From assembly GCF_030316895.1 (NCBI RefSeq), contig NZ_JASZYV010000001.1, positions 992,001 to 1,056,000 of the forward strand: a DNA stretch of 64,000 nt, written 5' to 3'. Both the position numbers and the translations under genes were made by a program. Of the stretch, positions 38,231-46,412 are shown one piece after another. The number at the start of each line of letters is the position of its first letter. Within the stretch, counting starts at the first letter, position 1. This DNA comes from Variovorax dokdonensis. Lineage in GTDB: Bacteria > Pseudomonadota > Gammaproteobacteria > Burkholderiales > Burkholderiaceae_C. Below the pieces are notes generated by a model. It had not been told where the DNA came from. It saw only the letters and a list, made by a program, of their open reading frames with translations, and made no database searches.

Positions 38231-39649
38231 ATGGCCTTGCCGTCCACCTCTATCGATTCGAACCAGCGCGCTGCGGCGGTGGCGCCCTTGCTCGTGGGTT
38301 GCGCCGCCGGCTTCTCGGGCGACCGCACCGATGCCGCCGGCGCCGTGGTCGACACGCTGATCGCGCGTCTTCGCGAAGGGCCCGCCGGGCAGCAGGCCTT
38401 CCTCATCTTCGAGACGCTGGCCGAACGCACGCTGGCCCTGGCACAACTGCGGCGCCGCGCCGACCCCAATGCGGGCTATGAACCCTTGCTGGACGACATG
38501 CTTCGTCCGGTGCTTGCGCGGTGCCTGGCTCACGGCATTCGCATCGTCAGCAACTTCGGCGCGGCCAATCCCCAGGCGGCGGCGCGGCACATCCTGCGCA
38601 TGGCGCGCGAGTTGGGCGCACCGGTGCCAAAGGTGATGGCGGTCGAGGGCGACGACCTGGCCGCCCCATCGCAGCGGGCGTTGCTGCGCGAGCAGATGGG
38701 CCCAGCTTTCAACAAGCTGAAGGTCGTCAGCGCCAATGCCTACATCGGTGCCGAAGCGATCGCTCAGGCCTTGGGCGAAGGCGCGCAGATCGTCGTGTGC
38801 GGCCGCGTGGCGGACCCATCGCTGACGGTCGGGCCGGCCATGTCGCACTTCGGCTGGCGCTCGGACGATTGGCCTCGCCTCGGCCGCGCGACGATGGCCG
38901 GCCATTTGCTGGAATGCGGCGCGCAGGTCACGGGCGGCTACTTTGCCGACCCTGGATTCAAGGACGTGCCCGGCATGGCGACATTGGGCTTTCCGATTGC
39001 GGAAATCGACGCCGAGGGCGGCTGCGTCATCGGCAAGGCCGACGGCACCGGCGGCATGGTGACGGAGGCGACCGTGAAAGAGCAACTGCTCTACGAGGTG
39101 CACGACCCCGCCGCCTATCTCACGCCCGACGTGCGGGCCGATCTGTCGATGGCGCAAGTGCAGACCGTCGGTCCGGATCGGGTCCGGCTCACCGGTGTGA
39201 CGGGGCATGAGCGCCCCGAGCAGCTCAAGGTCAATGTCTGCCACGAAGGCGGCTGGTTGGCCGAAGGCGAGATCTCTTACGCCGGCCCCCGCGCGGAAGA
39301 TCGAGCGCGCCTCGCGGCCCAGGTGCTGCGCGAACGCCTGCCCGGGCTTGCGCTGCGCGTCGACCTGATCGGCGCCGTCAGCATCCTGGCCGACGACGCC
39401 GGCGCCGCGCTGGCCGCGACGCCCCCTCAGGGCTTGCGAGACGTGCGCCTTCGCGTGGCCGCAGCAGATGCCGACCGGGGTGAGGCCGAGAAGCTCGTGC
39501 GCGAGGTCACGGCGCTCTACACCTGCGGCCCAGCCGGCGGCGGCGGCGTACGTACCGCGATCACCGCACGGCTGAACACGCTCTCGGGCCTGGTGCCGCG
39601 CAGTGCGGTGCCCACGCGTGTGACTCTGGTCCAGGAGCAACCGACATGA
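38231..39649 (+). CDS. AtuA-like (DUF1446) protein, terpene/acyl utilisation
   Basis: 472 aa. DUF1446/AtuA family: opening VGCAAGFSGDRTDAA, RIVSNFGAANPQAAAR, the VVCGRVADPSLTVGPAMSHFGW block and the GGYFADPGFKDVPGM stretch are diagnostic. AtuA belongs to the acyclic terpene (citronellol, geraniol) utilisation cluster of Pseudomonas; its reaction is unresolved. Start 38231 follows GCGGCGC; the frame extends 22 codons upstream through the palindrome, which is unlikely to be coding. It overlaps the small downstream gene by 4 bases (ATGA). Substrate may not be a terpene here. Confidence 0.85.
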   Translation: MALPSTSIDSNQRAAAVAPLLVGCAAGFSGDRTDAAGAVVDTLIARLREGPAGQQAFLIFETLAERTLALAQLRRRADPNAGYEPLLDDMLRPVLARCLAHGIRIVSNFGAANPQAAARHILRMARELGAPVPKVMAVEGDDLAAPSQRALLREQMGPAFNKLKVVSANAYIGAEAIAQALGEGAQIVVCGRVADPSLTVGPAMSHFGWRSDDWPRLGRATMAGHLLECGAQVTGGYFADPGFKDVPGMATLGFPIAEIDAEGGCVIGKADGTGGMVTEATVKEQLLYEVHDPAAYLTPDVRADLSMAQVQTVGPDRVRLTGVTGHERPEQLKVNVCHEGGWLAEGEISYAGPRAEDRARLAAQVLRERLPGLALRVDLIGAVSILADDAGAALAATPPQGLRDVRLRVAAADADRGEAEKLVREVTALYTCGPAGGGGVRTAITARLNTLSGLVPRSAVPTRVTLVQEQPT

Positions 39650-40017
39650 GCCAGATGACCAGCGATCTCGTCGTACCGCTCTATCGCGCCGCACATGGAC
39701 GCACTGGCGACAAGGGCGACCGCTCCAACATCAGCGTCATCGCCTGGCATCCGGCGCTGTATCCGACCATCGTCGAGCAGATTGACGAGCAGGCCGTGGG
39801 TGCGCAGTTCGGTCATCGGCATCCGCAGCGGGTCCAGCGCTTCCTGCTGCCCGGCCTGCACGCGATGAACTTCGTGCTCGACGGCGTGCTCGACGGAGGC
39901 GTGAACGATGCGCTCAACCTCGACACGCACGGCAAGACCCTGTCCTTCCTGCTGCTGGACATGCGCCTGCGCGTCCCGCGCGAGCTTGCCCACCACCTGG
40001 CGGGCACGGACGACTGA
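39646..40017 (+). CDS. AtuA-associated small subunit
   Basis: 123 aa. Small AtuA-related protein, often fused to the C-terminus of DUF1446 proteins elsewhere: LYRAAHGRTGDKGDRSNISV is the diagnostic opening, and LSFLLLDMRLRVPRELA closes it. Encoded with a 4-base overlap after the AtuA-like gene, so the two are coupled. Probably forms a complex with it. The Bug-type binding protein follows after 26 bases. Confidence 0.8.
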   Translation: MSQMTSDLVVPLYRAAHGRTGDKGDRSNISVIAWHPALYPTIVEQIDEQAVGAQFGHRHPQRVQRFLLPGLHAMNFVLDGVLDGGVNDALNLDTHGKTLSFLLLDMRLRVPRELAHHLAGTDD

Positions 40018-40043
40018 TTTCAAACCAAGGAGACAAAGCCACC

Positions 40044-41021
40044 ATGAACCGCAAGAACTTCCTGAGCGCTGCCATCGCGGGCGCAGCATCGGCACTGCTG
40101 GCCGGTGCGCCGATCGCTGCGCAGGCCTTCCCCGACAAGCCGGTCACCTTCGTCGTGCCGTTTGCTGCCGGCACCGCCACGGACCAGTTGGCTCGCGCCA
40201 TCGGCAACGAGTTTTCGGCAGAAGCCAAGCAGCCCGTCGTGGTCGACAACAAGGCCGGTGCCAGCGGGATGATTGCGGCCCAACAGGTGGCCAAGGCTGC
40301 GCCCGACGGCTACACCGTGCTCATCACGACCAACACCACGCACGCGGCCAACGAGCACCTTTACAAGAAGCTGCCCTATGACCCGGTGAAAGACTTCGCG
40401 CCGATCACGGGACTGGGCAAGGGTGGGCAGTTCATGGTGGTCAACATGTCGTCGTCGGCCAAGTCGGTGATGGACTTCATCGGCATGGCCAAGAAGGAGC
40501 CGGGCAAGTACAGCTTCGGCAGCGGCAGTTCCTCAAGCCGCATGGCGGGCGAGTTGCTGCAGCAGATGGCGGATGTCAAGTTGCTTCATGTGCCTTACAA
40601 AAGCAACACGCTGGCCGTCACCGATCTGCTGGGCGGGCAGATCGACATGATGATCACCGACAGCGCCACCGGCCTGCCGCAGGTCAAGGCCGGAAAGCTG
40701 CGCGCCCTGGGCTATTCGAGCGCCGCGCGTTCGCCGCTGGCACCCGAGATCCCGACGATCGCCGAGGCCGGGGTGAAGGGCTACGAGATGGGCTACTGGT
40801 TCGCCGCGTATGCGCCGGCCGGCACGCCGCCGGCGGTGGTCAAGCGACTGAACGAATTGCTTGTCAAGGCCGCGCGCAGCGAGGCGGCCAGCAAGAGCTT
40901 CTACGCGCCAACCGGCACGGAGGTGTTCACCACCACGCCCGAGCAACTGGCGACGTTCCAGTCGGATGAGTCTCGGAAATGGGCACGCATCATCAAGACG
41001 GCGGGCATCGAGGCGGAGTAG
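40044..41021 (+). CDS. Bug-family tripartite tricarboxylate substrate-binding protein
   Basis: 325 aa. Periplasmic extracytoplasmic receptor with signal peptide (MNRKNFLSAAIAGAASALLAG..., cleaved after AQA) and the Bug fold: FPDKPVTFVVPFAAGTATDQ, VVVDNKAGASGMIAAQQVAK, LGGQIDMMITDSATGLPQV. The TctA/TctB membrane partners are not in this window; Bug genes in Burkholderiales are commonly orphaned. The AtuA-like genes upstream suggest the ligand may be a substrate of that pathway. Confidence 0.9.
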   Translation: MNRKNFLSAAIAGAASALLAGAPIAAQAFPDKPVTFVVPFAAGTATDQLARAIGNEFSAEAKQPVVVDNKAGASGMIAAQQVAKAAPDGYTVLITTNTTHAANEHLYKKLPYDPVKDFAPITGLGKGGQFMVVNMSSSAKSVMDFIGMAKKEPGKYSFGSGSSSSRMAGELLQQMADVKLLHVPYKSNTLAVTDLLGGQIDMMITDSATGLPQVKAGKLRALGYSSAARSPLAPEIPTIAEAGVKGYEMGYWFAAYAPAGTPPAVVKRLNELLVKAARSEAASKSFYAPTGTEVFTTTPEQLATFQSDESRKWARIIKTAGIEAE

Positions 41022-41057
41022 GCCAAGGCCTGCTCAGCAAGTAGGCAATCTGGCGCC

Positions 41058-41081
41058 AGCCCTTGTGGGACAAGGGCTTTC
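41058..41081 (+). terminator. Terminator-like hairpin after the Bug gene
   Basis: AGCCCTTGT-GGG-ACAAGGGCT, a perfect 9-bp stem with a 3-base loop followed by TTC, 37 bases after the Bug stop codon. The T-run is short but the stem is strong. Confidence 0.55.
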
Positions 41082-41111
41082 AAAGTTCTTCCGATAGTTG
41101 TCCACAAGCTT

Positions 41112-41130
41112 GTCCCCGTTCGTAGGGGAC
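41112..41130. terminator. Second hairpin GTCCCC-N7-GGGGAC
   Basis: 6-bp stem with a 7-base loop in the same gap, upstream of the thioesterase stop on the minus strand. It may help stop convergent transcription; there is no clear T-run. Confidence 0.3.
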
Positions 41131-41249
41131 ATCTTCAATGCGGCGGGCAAACAGTGTCTCGGATTGTTGTATAGCAATTGCGACACGGTGGTGCGCGGGC
41201 CGCAGGTTGCTGCGGCGCATCAAGCCGAAGTTGGTGCAGGCGGTGAGCC

Positions 41250-41678
41250 TCAGGCGGGCTCGTCGCGGCCGCAGGCGCGGGCGATCTCGTCGGGCACGGG
41301 CATGGCCTTGAGTCGACCGTCGGGATGCTTGCCGCCAAAGATCCGCACTTCTTCGCATTCGAGGATGAGCGTGTCGCCACGCATCACGCGGTAGGCCTGC
41401 ACGAAGCTCTTGGCGCGCCACTCGCGGATCGTGGTCTGCACTTCGAGCGTGTCGCCATAGCTTGCGGTGGACACGAAGCGCGCCTGCGTGTCCACCAGCG
41501 GCGTGCCGATCACGCCGAGCGTCCTGGTGGTTTCTTCCCACCGCGGCACGCCGCATTCGGTGAAGTAGTGGCGCGAGGCGGCGTCGATCCAGCGAAAGAA
41601 GTTGGGAAACCAGACGATGCCGGCCGGGTCGCAGTCGCCGAATTCCACGCGAACCGTGTAGATGATCTGTTTCGTCAT
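41250..41678 (-). CDS. Acyl-CoA thioesterase (4-HBT/YbgC family)
   Basis: 142 aa hotdog-fold enzyme. The N-terminal VEFGDCDPAGIVWFPNFF is the 4-hydroxybenzoyl-CoA thioesterase signature; the Asp in CDPAG is the catalytic acid. It hydrolyses acyl- or aroyl-CoA. Start 41678 begins MTKQIIYTVRVEFGD. It follows the TRAP permease gene on the minus strand after 44 bases, so it is probably the last gene of that transcript. Substrate not determined. Confidence 0.85.
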   Translation of the reverse strand: MTKQIIYTVRVEFGDCDPAGIVWFPNFFRWIDAASRHYFTECGVPRWEETTRTLGVIGTPLVDTQARFVSTASYGDTLEVQTTIREWRAKSFVQAYRVMRGDTLILECEEVRIFGGKHPDGRLKAMPVPDEIARACGRDEPA

Positions 41679-41722
41679 TTGCACATTGTCCCGCGCATGG
41701 CTTTGCGCCCGGGCCGGTATAT

Positions 41723-43021
41723 CTACATGCGCGAAGGCAACCACATCGCCAGCACCGGGAAGGCGATGATGATGGCCAGTCGAATGATGTCGGTCAGCAC
41801 GAACGGCGCGACGCCGCGGAAGATGGTGGCAAAGCTCACCCGGTCGACGACGCTCTTGATGACGAACACATTCATGCCCACAGGCGGCGTGATCAGGCCC
41901 AGCTCGACCGTCATCACGATGACGATGCCGAACCAGATCGGATCGAAGCCCAGGTGCGTGATCACCGGAAAGACGATGGGCACGGTCAGGATGATCATGG
42001 CCATTGCGTCCATCAGGCATCCGAGGGCCAGATACATGAGCATGAGCACCACCAGGACCCCGTAGCGCCCGATGCCCAGGTGCACGAGAAAGTCGGTGAT
42101 CTTCTGCGGCGTCTGCGTGACGGTCAGGAAGTAGCCGAACAGCAGCGCGCCGATGAGCACGGTGAACACCGCCGCCGCAGTGCGCGTGGCCGACAGAAGC
42201 GCCTCGCGGATCTTGGCGCGGTCGAGCCTTCGGCGCGCGATGCCGAGCAGAAAGGCGCCGGTGGCGCCGACGCCGCCAGCCTCGGTGGGCGTGAAGAAGC
42301 CGCCATACAAGCCGCCGATCACGAAGATGAAAAGGGCGAGCGGGGCCCACACGCTCTTGAGGTCCGCGAAGCGTTCGCGCCAGGGCTTCTGTTCGCCGCG
42401 CGGCAGCCAGTCGGGCCGAACGCGCACGATGATGGCAATGGTCAGCACGTACATCGCCATGGCCAGCAGGCCCGGAATGATGCCCGCCATGAACAGCTTG
42501 CCGATGTCCTGCTCGGTCAGGATGGCGTACACGGCCAGCACGGTCGAGGGCGGCAACATCGCGCCCAGCGTGCCGCCAGCGGCAATCACGCCGGTGGAGA
42601 ACGACTCCGGATACTTGAAGCGGCGCATCTCCGGATAGGCCACGTTGGAAAACGTGGCGGCGGTAGCCACCGACGATCCGCTGATCGCCGCGAAGCCGCC
42701 GCAGGCGAGCACCGTCGCAGCGCCCAGGCCGCCGCGCATGTGGCCGATCATCGAGTTGGCCGCCTTGAAAAGCTCCCGGCTCACGCCCGACACCGTGACG
42801 ATCGCCCCCATGAGCATGAACATGGGAATGACGCCGAAGGTGTAGTCGGACACGGTGCGCAGCGACGTCTGGCCCACCAGCTTGAGGGCGGGCCACACAC
42901 CCACCACATAGCTGTAGCCCACCACGCCCACCAGGCCCATCGCCATGCCGACCGGCACGCGCAGAAGCATCAGCGCAAACAGCGCCACGAAGCCGATGAC
43001 GGCCACCAGATCAGTGCTCAA
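41723..43021 (-). CDS. TRAP transporter large permease (DctM)
   Basis: 432 aa, normal for DctM. About 11-12 membrane helices with the family features LLRVPVGMAMGLVGVVGYSY, MLMGAIVTVSGVSRELF, ATVLACGGFAAISGSSVATAATF and LGAMLPPSTVLAVYAI. The start TTG 43021 is chosen: it overlaps the DctQ stop as TTGA and has AGGAAAG 7 bases upstream, while no ATG occurs nearby in frame. Together with DctQ and DctP it imports an organic acid with a sodium or proton gradient. Confidence 0.9.
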   Translation of the reverse strand: MSTDLVAVIGFVALFALMLLRVPVGMAMGLVGVVGYSYVVGVWPALKLVGQTSLRTVSDYTFGVIPMFMLMGAIVTVSGVSRELFKAANSMIGHMRGGLGAATVLACGGFAAISGSSVATAATFSNVAYPEMRRFKYPESFSTGVIAAGGTLGAMLPPSTVLAVYAILTEQDIGKLFMAGIIPGLLAMAMYVLTIAIIVRVRPDWLPRGEQKPWRERFADLKSVWAPLALFIFVIGGLYGGFFTPTEAGGVGATGAFLLGIARRRLDRAKIREALLSATRTAAAVFTVLIGALLFGYFLTVTQTPQKITDFLVHLGIGRYGVLVVLMLMYLALGCLMDAMAMIILTVPIVFPVITHLGFDPIWFGIVIVMTVELGLITPPVGMNVFVIKSVVDRVSFATIFRGVAPFVLTDIIRLAIIIAFPVLAMWLPSRM

Positions 43022-43563
43022 GACTTGCTTTCCTCGATGGACGGGTGGGCGGTTTCGTAGCCTTCGTCGTGCAGTTTGTCGGGCGCGAAGATCAGGCGCC
43101 AGGTCCGCACCGCGATCAGGATCACGGCGCAGGCATCGCCTGTCCATGCCACGGCGTAGAACGGCCAGGTGGGCAGGTTCAGGTCATAGGTGAGCACGTT
43201 GTCGATGCGGGTGAGGCGCACCTTGTCGAACAGCATGGCGGTCTGCATGATCACGAACACCAGCAGCATCAGCGTGGCGAACACGTCGATCGCCCGCTTC
43301 GCGCGCGGACCCACGGCGCTCCAAAGCAGGTCGACCGTGATGTGGCCGCCGCGATAGCTGGTGGCCGCGATGCCCCAGAAGATCAGGATCGACAGGAGCA
43401 TCCGGCCGAAATCGTAAGCGTCGGGAATGGAGGTGCTGAAGAACTTGCGCAGCACCACCGACACGAAGATGTTCAGCGCCACCACCCCCACCGAGATGGC
43501 GGCCAGCCACTCGATGGTGCCGATGATCCGATCGGTCAGGTTGGGCGTGGTGGCTTGCTGCAT
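43018..43563 (-). CDS. TRAP transporter small permease (DctQ)
   Basis: 181 aa with four hydrophobic segments: IEWLAAISVGVVALNIFVSV, GRMLLSILIFWGIAATSYRGG, ATLMLLVFVIMQTAMLF and TWPFYAVAWTGDACAVILIA. The ATSYRGGHITVDLL motif is characteristic of DctQ. Start 43563 overlaps the DctP stop (ATGA), and its stop overlaps the DctM TTG start. All three genes are thus translationally coupled. Confidence 0.88.
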   Translation of the reverse strand: MQQATTPNLTDRIIGTIEWLAAISVGVVALNIFVSVVLRKFFSTSIPDAYDFGRMLLSILIFWGIAATSYRGGHITVDLLWSAVGPRAKRAIDVFATLMLLVFVIMQTAMLFDKVRLTRIDNVLTYDLNLPTWPFYAVAWTGDACAVILIAVRTWRLIFAPDKLHDEGYETAHPSIEESKS

Positions 43564-44612
43564 CAGAGCGCGGCCTTGTACTTGACCAGGCTGGCCTTCA
43601 GGTTGTCGAGCACGGCCTTGGGATCTTCGCCGGTCTTCTTCACGCCTTCGGCCCAGGTGCCTTCGACTGGCGCCACGGCCTTGCGCCAGGCGTCGAGTTG
43701 CTCGGGCGTGAGCTTGTAGACCTCGTGGCCGGCCTCGGCGGCGATCTTGCCCTTGCCGGCGGCCTCGTAGTCGGCCCAGTTGGCCGCGACCTTTTCGGCC
43801 CACTCGCTGGTGCAGTGATCGTCGATCACCTTCTTCTGCGCGGCCGACATCGATTCGTACTTGTCCTTGTTCATGCCCCAGACGAAGGGCGTGACGTACA
43901 GCGGCACGTCGATGTGGTACTTGACCACCTTGTCGATGCCGAACAGGATGATCGAGCCCCACGGGAAGGTGATGGCATCGGCCACGCCCTTTTCGAGCGC
44001 ATCGCGCGCGGCCGGCGCGGAGGCCTGCACGTTGGTGCCGCCCAGCAGCGTCACCATCTGGCCGATGGTGCTGGTGGCGGGACGGATCTTCATGCCGTTG
44101 ATGTCGGTGGGCAGCGTGATCTTCTTGCGCGCATGGAAGGTGCCGGGGTCGTGCACGAACGCGAAGCAGACCTTGATGTCCTTCATCTCCTTGGCCGCGT
44201 ACTGGCGATACCAGGCATCGATGGCGGCCGAGCCGCTCTTGCCGTTGGAGAACAGGAACGGCAGCGAGGCGCCCGCCATGATCGGGAAGCGGCCGGGCTG
44301 GTAGCCGGGATTGACGTAGGCCAGGTCGGCAATGCCGTCGCGCGCCATGTCGTAGTGGTCGAAGGCCTTGCCCAGCTGCTCCGATGGGAACAGCGTCGCC
44401 GTGATGGTCCCGCCCGAAGCCTTCTTGATGTCGTCGGCCCACGCCTGCAATGCAGGATTGAGCGGATGCTGAGCGGGCACCCAGCTCGACATCTTCAGGT
44501 TCACGGGCTTGTCTTGTGCGACTGCGGGCGCGCACGCAAGCGCCGCGAGCGCGGCGGCGAGGGCCAGTGCCGCGCGCGATGCGCGAAGGCGGCGATGAAG
44601 AATGCTGGGCAT
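43563..44612 (-). CDS. TRAP transporter substrate-binding protein (DctP)
   Basis: 349 aa. Signal peptide MPSILHRRLRASRAALALAAALAALACAPAVAQ, then the DctP fold: LKMSSWVPAQHPLNPALQAW, YVNPGYQPGRFPIM, and the ligand-binding Arg region NGMKIRPATSTIGQMVTLLGG. Start 44612 has AGGAG 8 bases upstream. No conserved site reveals the substrate. First gene of the dctPQM-thioesterase transcript. Confidence 0.9.
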   Translation of the reverse strand: MPSILHRRLRASRAALALAAALAALACAPAVAQDKPVNLKMSSWVPAQHPLNPALQAWADDIKKASGGTITATLFPSEQLGKAFDHYDMARDGIADLAYVNPGYQPGRFPIMAGASLPFLFSNGKSGSAAIDAWYRQYAAKEMKDIKVCFAFVHDPGTFHARKKITLPTDINGMKIRPATSTIGQMVTLLGGTNVQASAPAARDALEKGVADAITFPWGSIILFGIDKVVKYHIDVPLYVTPFVWGMNKDKYESMSAAQKKVIDDHCTSEWAEKVAANWADYEAAGKGKIAAEAGHEVYKLTPEQLDAWRKAVAPVEGTWAEGVKKTGEDPKAVLDNLKASLVKYKAAL

Positions 44613-44710
44613 GTTTTGTCTCCTGTGGTTCAACGGCTGAAAAGCGTGGCCATTCGCGGCGCGTGCAGATCGTTATTCTTGATAAATGGTCGCCACTTCA
44701 GAATCGGCGT

Positions 44711-46402
44711 TTACCTTGATTTGCCTTGTGTGCTGGGTGTGTTCCTCGCGCCGCCTTCGGTGGGATGGGCCGCATCGGGCTTGCGCATCCAGCGGATCGG
44801 CTGGGCCTGCACGGGGCGTGCCGGCGCACCATGGCGGATCAGCGCAGCATCGAGCGCCTTGCCGCTGTCGTCGGCCAGTGCGGCGGTGCGCACTGCGGCA
44901 ATCGCCTGGGCGCGCGCCTGCGGCTGCGCATCCGCGTCGGAGCCTTGCGCGGTGGCCAAGGTTTCGATGACGTGGATCAGGTTGCGCTTGCCGCGCTCCA
45001 GCGTGGCGCCGTAGCCCTTGATCAGCCGGCCGCAGCAGGCGATCTCATGGCCCAGGTCCCAACTGCCGTCGCTGGTGCCGGCCACGACCGCGGCAAGCCA
45101 GCGCTCGATCTGCGCCTGCTCTTCCGCGAAGCGGCTGCCCCGACGCCGCTGGCCGCGCAGTCCGGCCAGCACGCGCAGCGAGAGCATGCCCAGCACCGAA
45201 TGGCTGCCGACCTTCAGCGCCAGCTCCCACGCGGGCTTGCCATGGGCGATGCGCCGGCGGTCCCACGCCTTGAGCCGCGACGCGAAAGCGGCGGGCAGCA
45301 GCGCGGCGAACTCGGGCACGCCGGGTTTGAAGTGCTCGTACACCTTCAGGATGTCCTCGTCGCCCGCCTTGACTTCGCGCCGCACGCGCTGAGCGCGCTG
45401 AGCGCGGCTTTTCAGGTCGGCCACGCGAACGATGTCGTCGAAGGCCATCCACAGCGCCAGCCAGCGCGCCGTCTCGCGGGTGATGGCCCAGTCCTTCTCG
45501 CCGGCAGGGTCGCGCTTCGACTCTGCCTCCAGGACATGCGACAAGCGGTCCAGATAGGTGGCTGCGTAGCGCTCGTCCTGATAGTCCACCAGCCGCGCAT
45601 AGCCGAGCGCCAGCACGTCCTGCACCGCTGCGGGAAAGCGCTTGCGCGCGGCTTCGGGAAGCGCAGTGCCTGCTTCGCCATCGGGCGACCTGGCGACGTC
45701 GTCCACCACCTTGTCCACCACCTCGCGCACCCACTTGGCCTGTTGGCGCGGCGACTGCACTCGGTCGAACGCCTGCGCGAATGCGGCCAGGCTGGCACGA
45801 GTCTGGCGGTTCTGCGGCTCGGGCGAGGTGTCACCGCCGCGCACAGCCTGCTCGTAGTGCTCGCGTCGGAACGGCAGCACGCCGCAGCCGGCAATGGCAC
45901 CGAGCATCACGCTGCTCACGATGGTGCCGGAATCGCGCGCCATGCGGCTCATGTCGAAAATCTGGTGCTCGCGGCTGAACAGGCGCACCACATCGAGCAG
46001 CCGCTGCACGTCGGCACGCCCGTCGCCCGGAACCATGCGTTCGGCGGTCGTGAGGGTGCGCGCCGACGAGGTGATGATCTGCGTGCGGTCCGGATGCGTC
46101 ATGCCATTGCCGATCTGGCGCACCGTCTCCAGCAACTCGGAAGAGACCAGCAGATCCAGCGTGCCCGGCACCGGACTCAGGCTGAACACGGGGCGCCGGC
46201 CCTGCAGTTCATGAAGCGGCCTTGGGAAGACTTCCAGGTAGTACGTCGTGGCGCCGGTGCGCTGTGCCACGCCCGGAATGGACGTGCTTTGCGCCGCATA
46301 CCCGGCAATGCGCGCGGTTTCGATCAGCCATTCGGTCAGCACGCCGCCGCCTTCGCCGCCGAGCGCGCACACGAGCACGCAGATGGGTTGGGTTGTCTGC
46401 AT
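44711..46402 (-). CDS. Indolepyruvate ferredoxin oxidoreductase, beta-subunit-like (DUF6537)
   Basis: 563 aa, longer than classical IorB (~200). The N-terminal ~190 residues are the gamma/beta domain (CVLVCALGGEGGGVLTEWL, AQRTGATTYYLEVFP, LVSSELLETVRQIGNG); the rest is the helical DUF6537-type extension (ARLVDYQDERYAATYLDRL, then GAVMLSLRVLAGL region). It follows the alpha subunit by 10 bases. Start 46402 begins MQTTQPICVLVCALGG. The pair probably oxidises an aryl- or branched 2-oxoacid to acyl-CoA; true indolepyruvate activity is uncertain. Confidence 0.85.
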   Translation of the reverse strand: MQTTQPICVLVCALGGEGGGVLTEWLIETARIAGYAAQSTSIPGVAQRTGATTYYLEVFPRPLHELQGRRPVFSLSPVPGTLDLLVSSELLETVRQIGNGMTHPDRTQIITSSARTLTTAERMVPGDGRADVQRLLDVVRLFSREHQIFDMSRMARDSGTIVSSVMLGAIAGCGVLPFRREHYEQAVRGGDTSPEPQNRQTRASLAAFAQAFDRVQSPRQQAKWVREVVDKVVDDVARSPDGEAGTALPEAARKRFPAAVQDVLALGYARLVDYQDERYAATYLDRLSHVLEAESKRDPAGEKDWAITRETARWLALWMAFDDIVRVADLKSRAQRAQRVRREVKAGDEDILKVYEHFKPGVPEFAALLPAAFASRLKAWDRRRIAHGKPAWELALKVGSHSVLGMLSLRVLAGLRGQRRRGSRFAEEQAQIERWLAAVVAGTSDGSWDLGHEIACCGRLIKGYGATLERGKRNLIHVIETLATAQGSDADAQPQARAQAIAAVRTAALADDSGKALDAALIRHGAPARPVQAQPIRWMRKPDAAHPTEGGARNTPSTQGKSR

Positions 46403-46412
46403 GATGTTCGGC

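Noticed and set aside
41098..41106. DnaA-box-like TTGTCCACA
   Set aside because: A single imperfect 9-mer with no neighbouring boxes, AT-rich unwinding region or dnaA gene.
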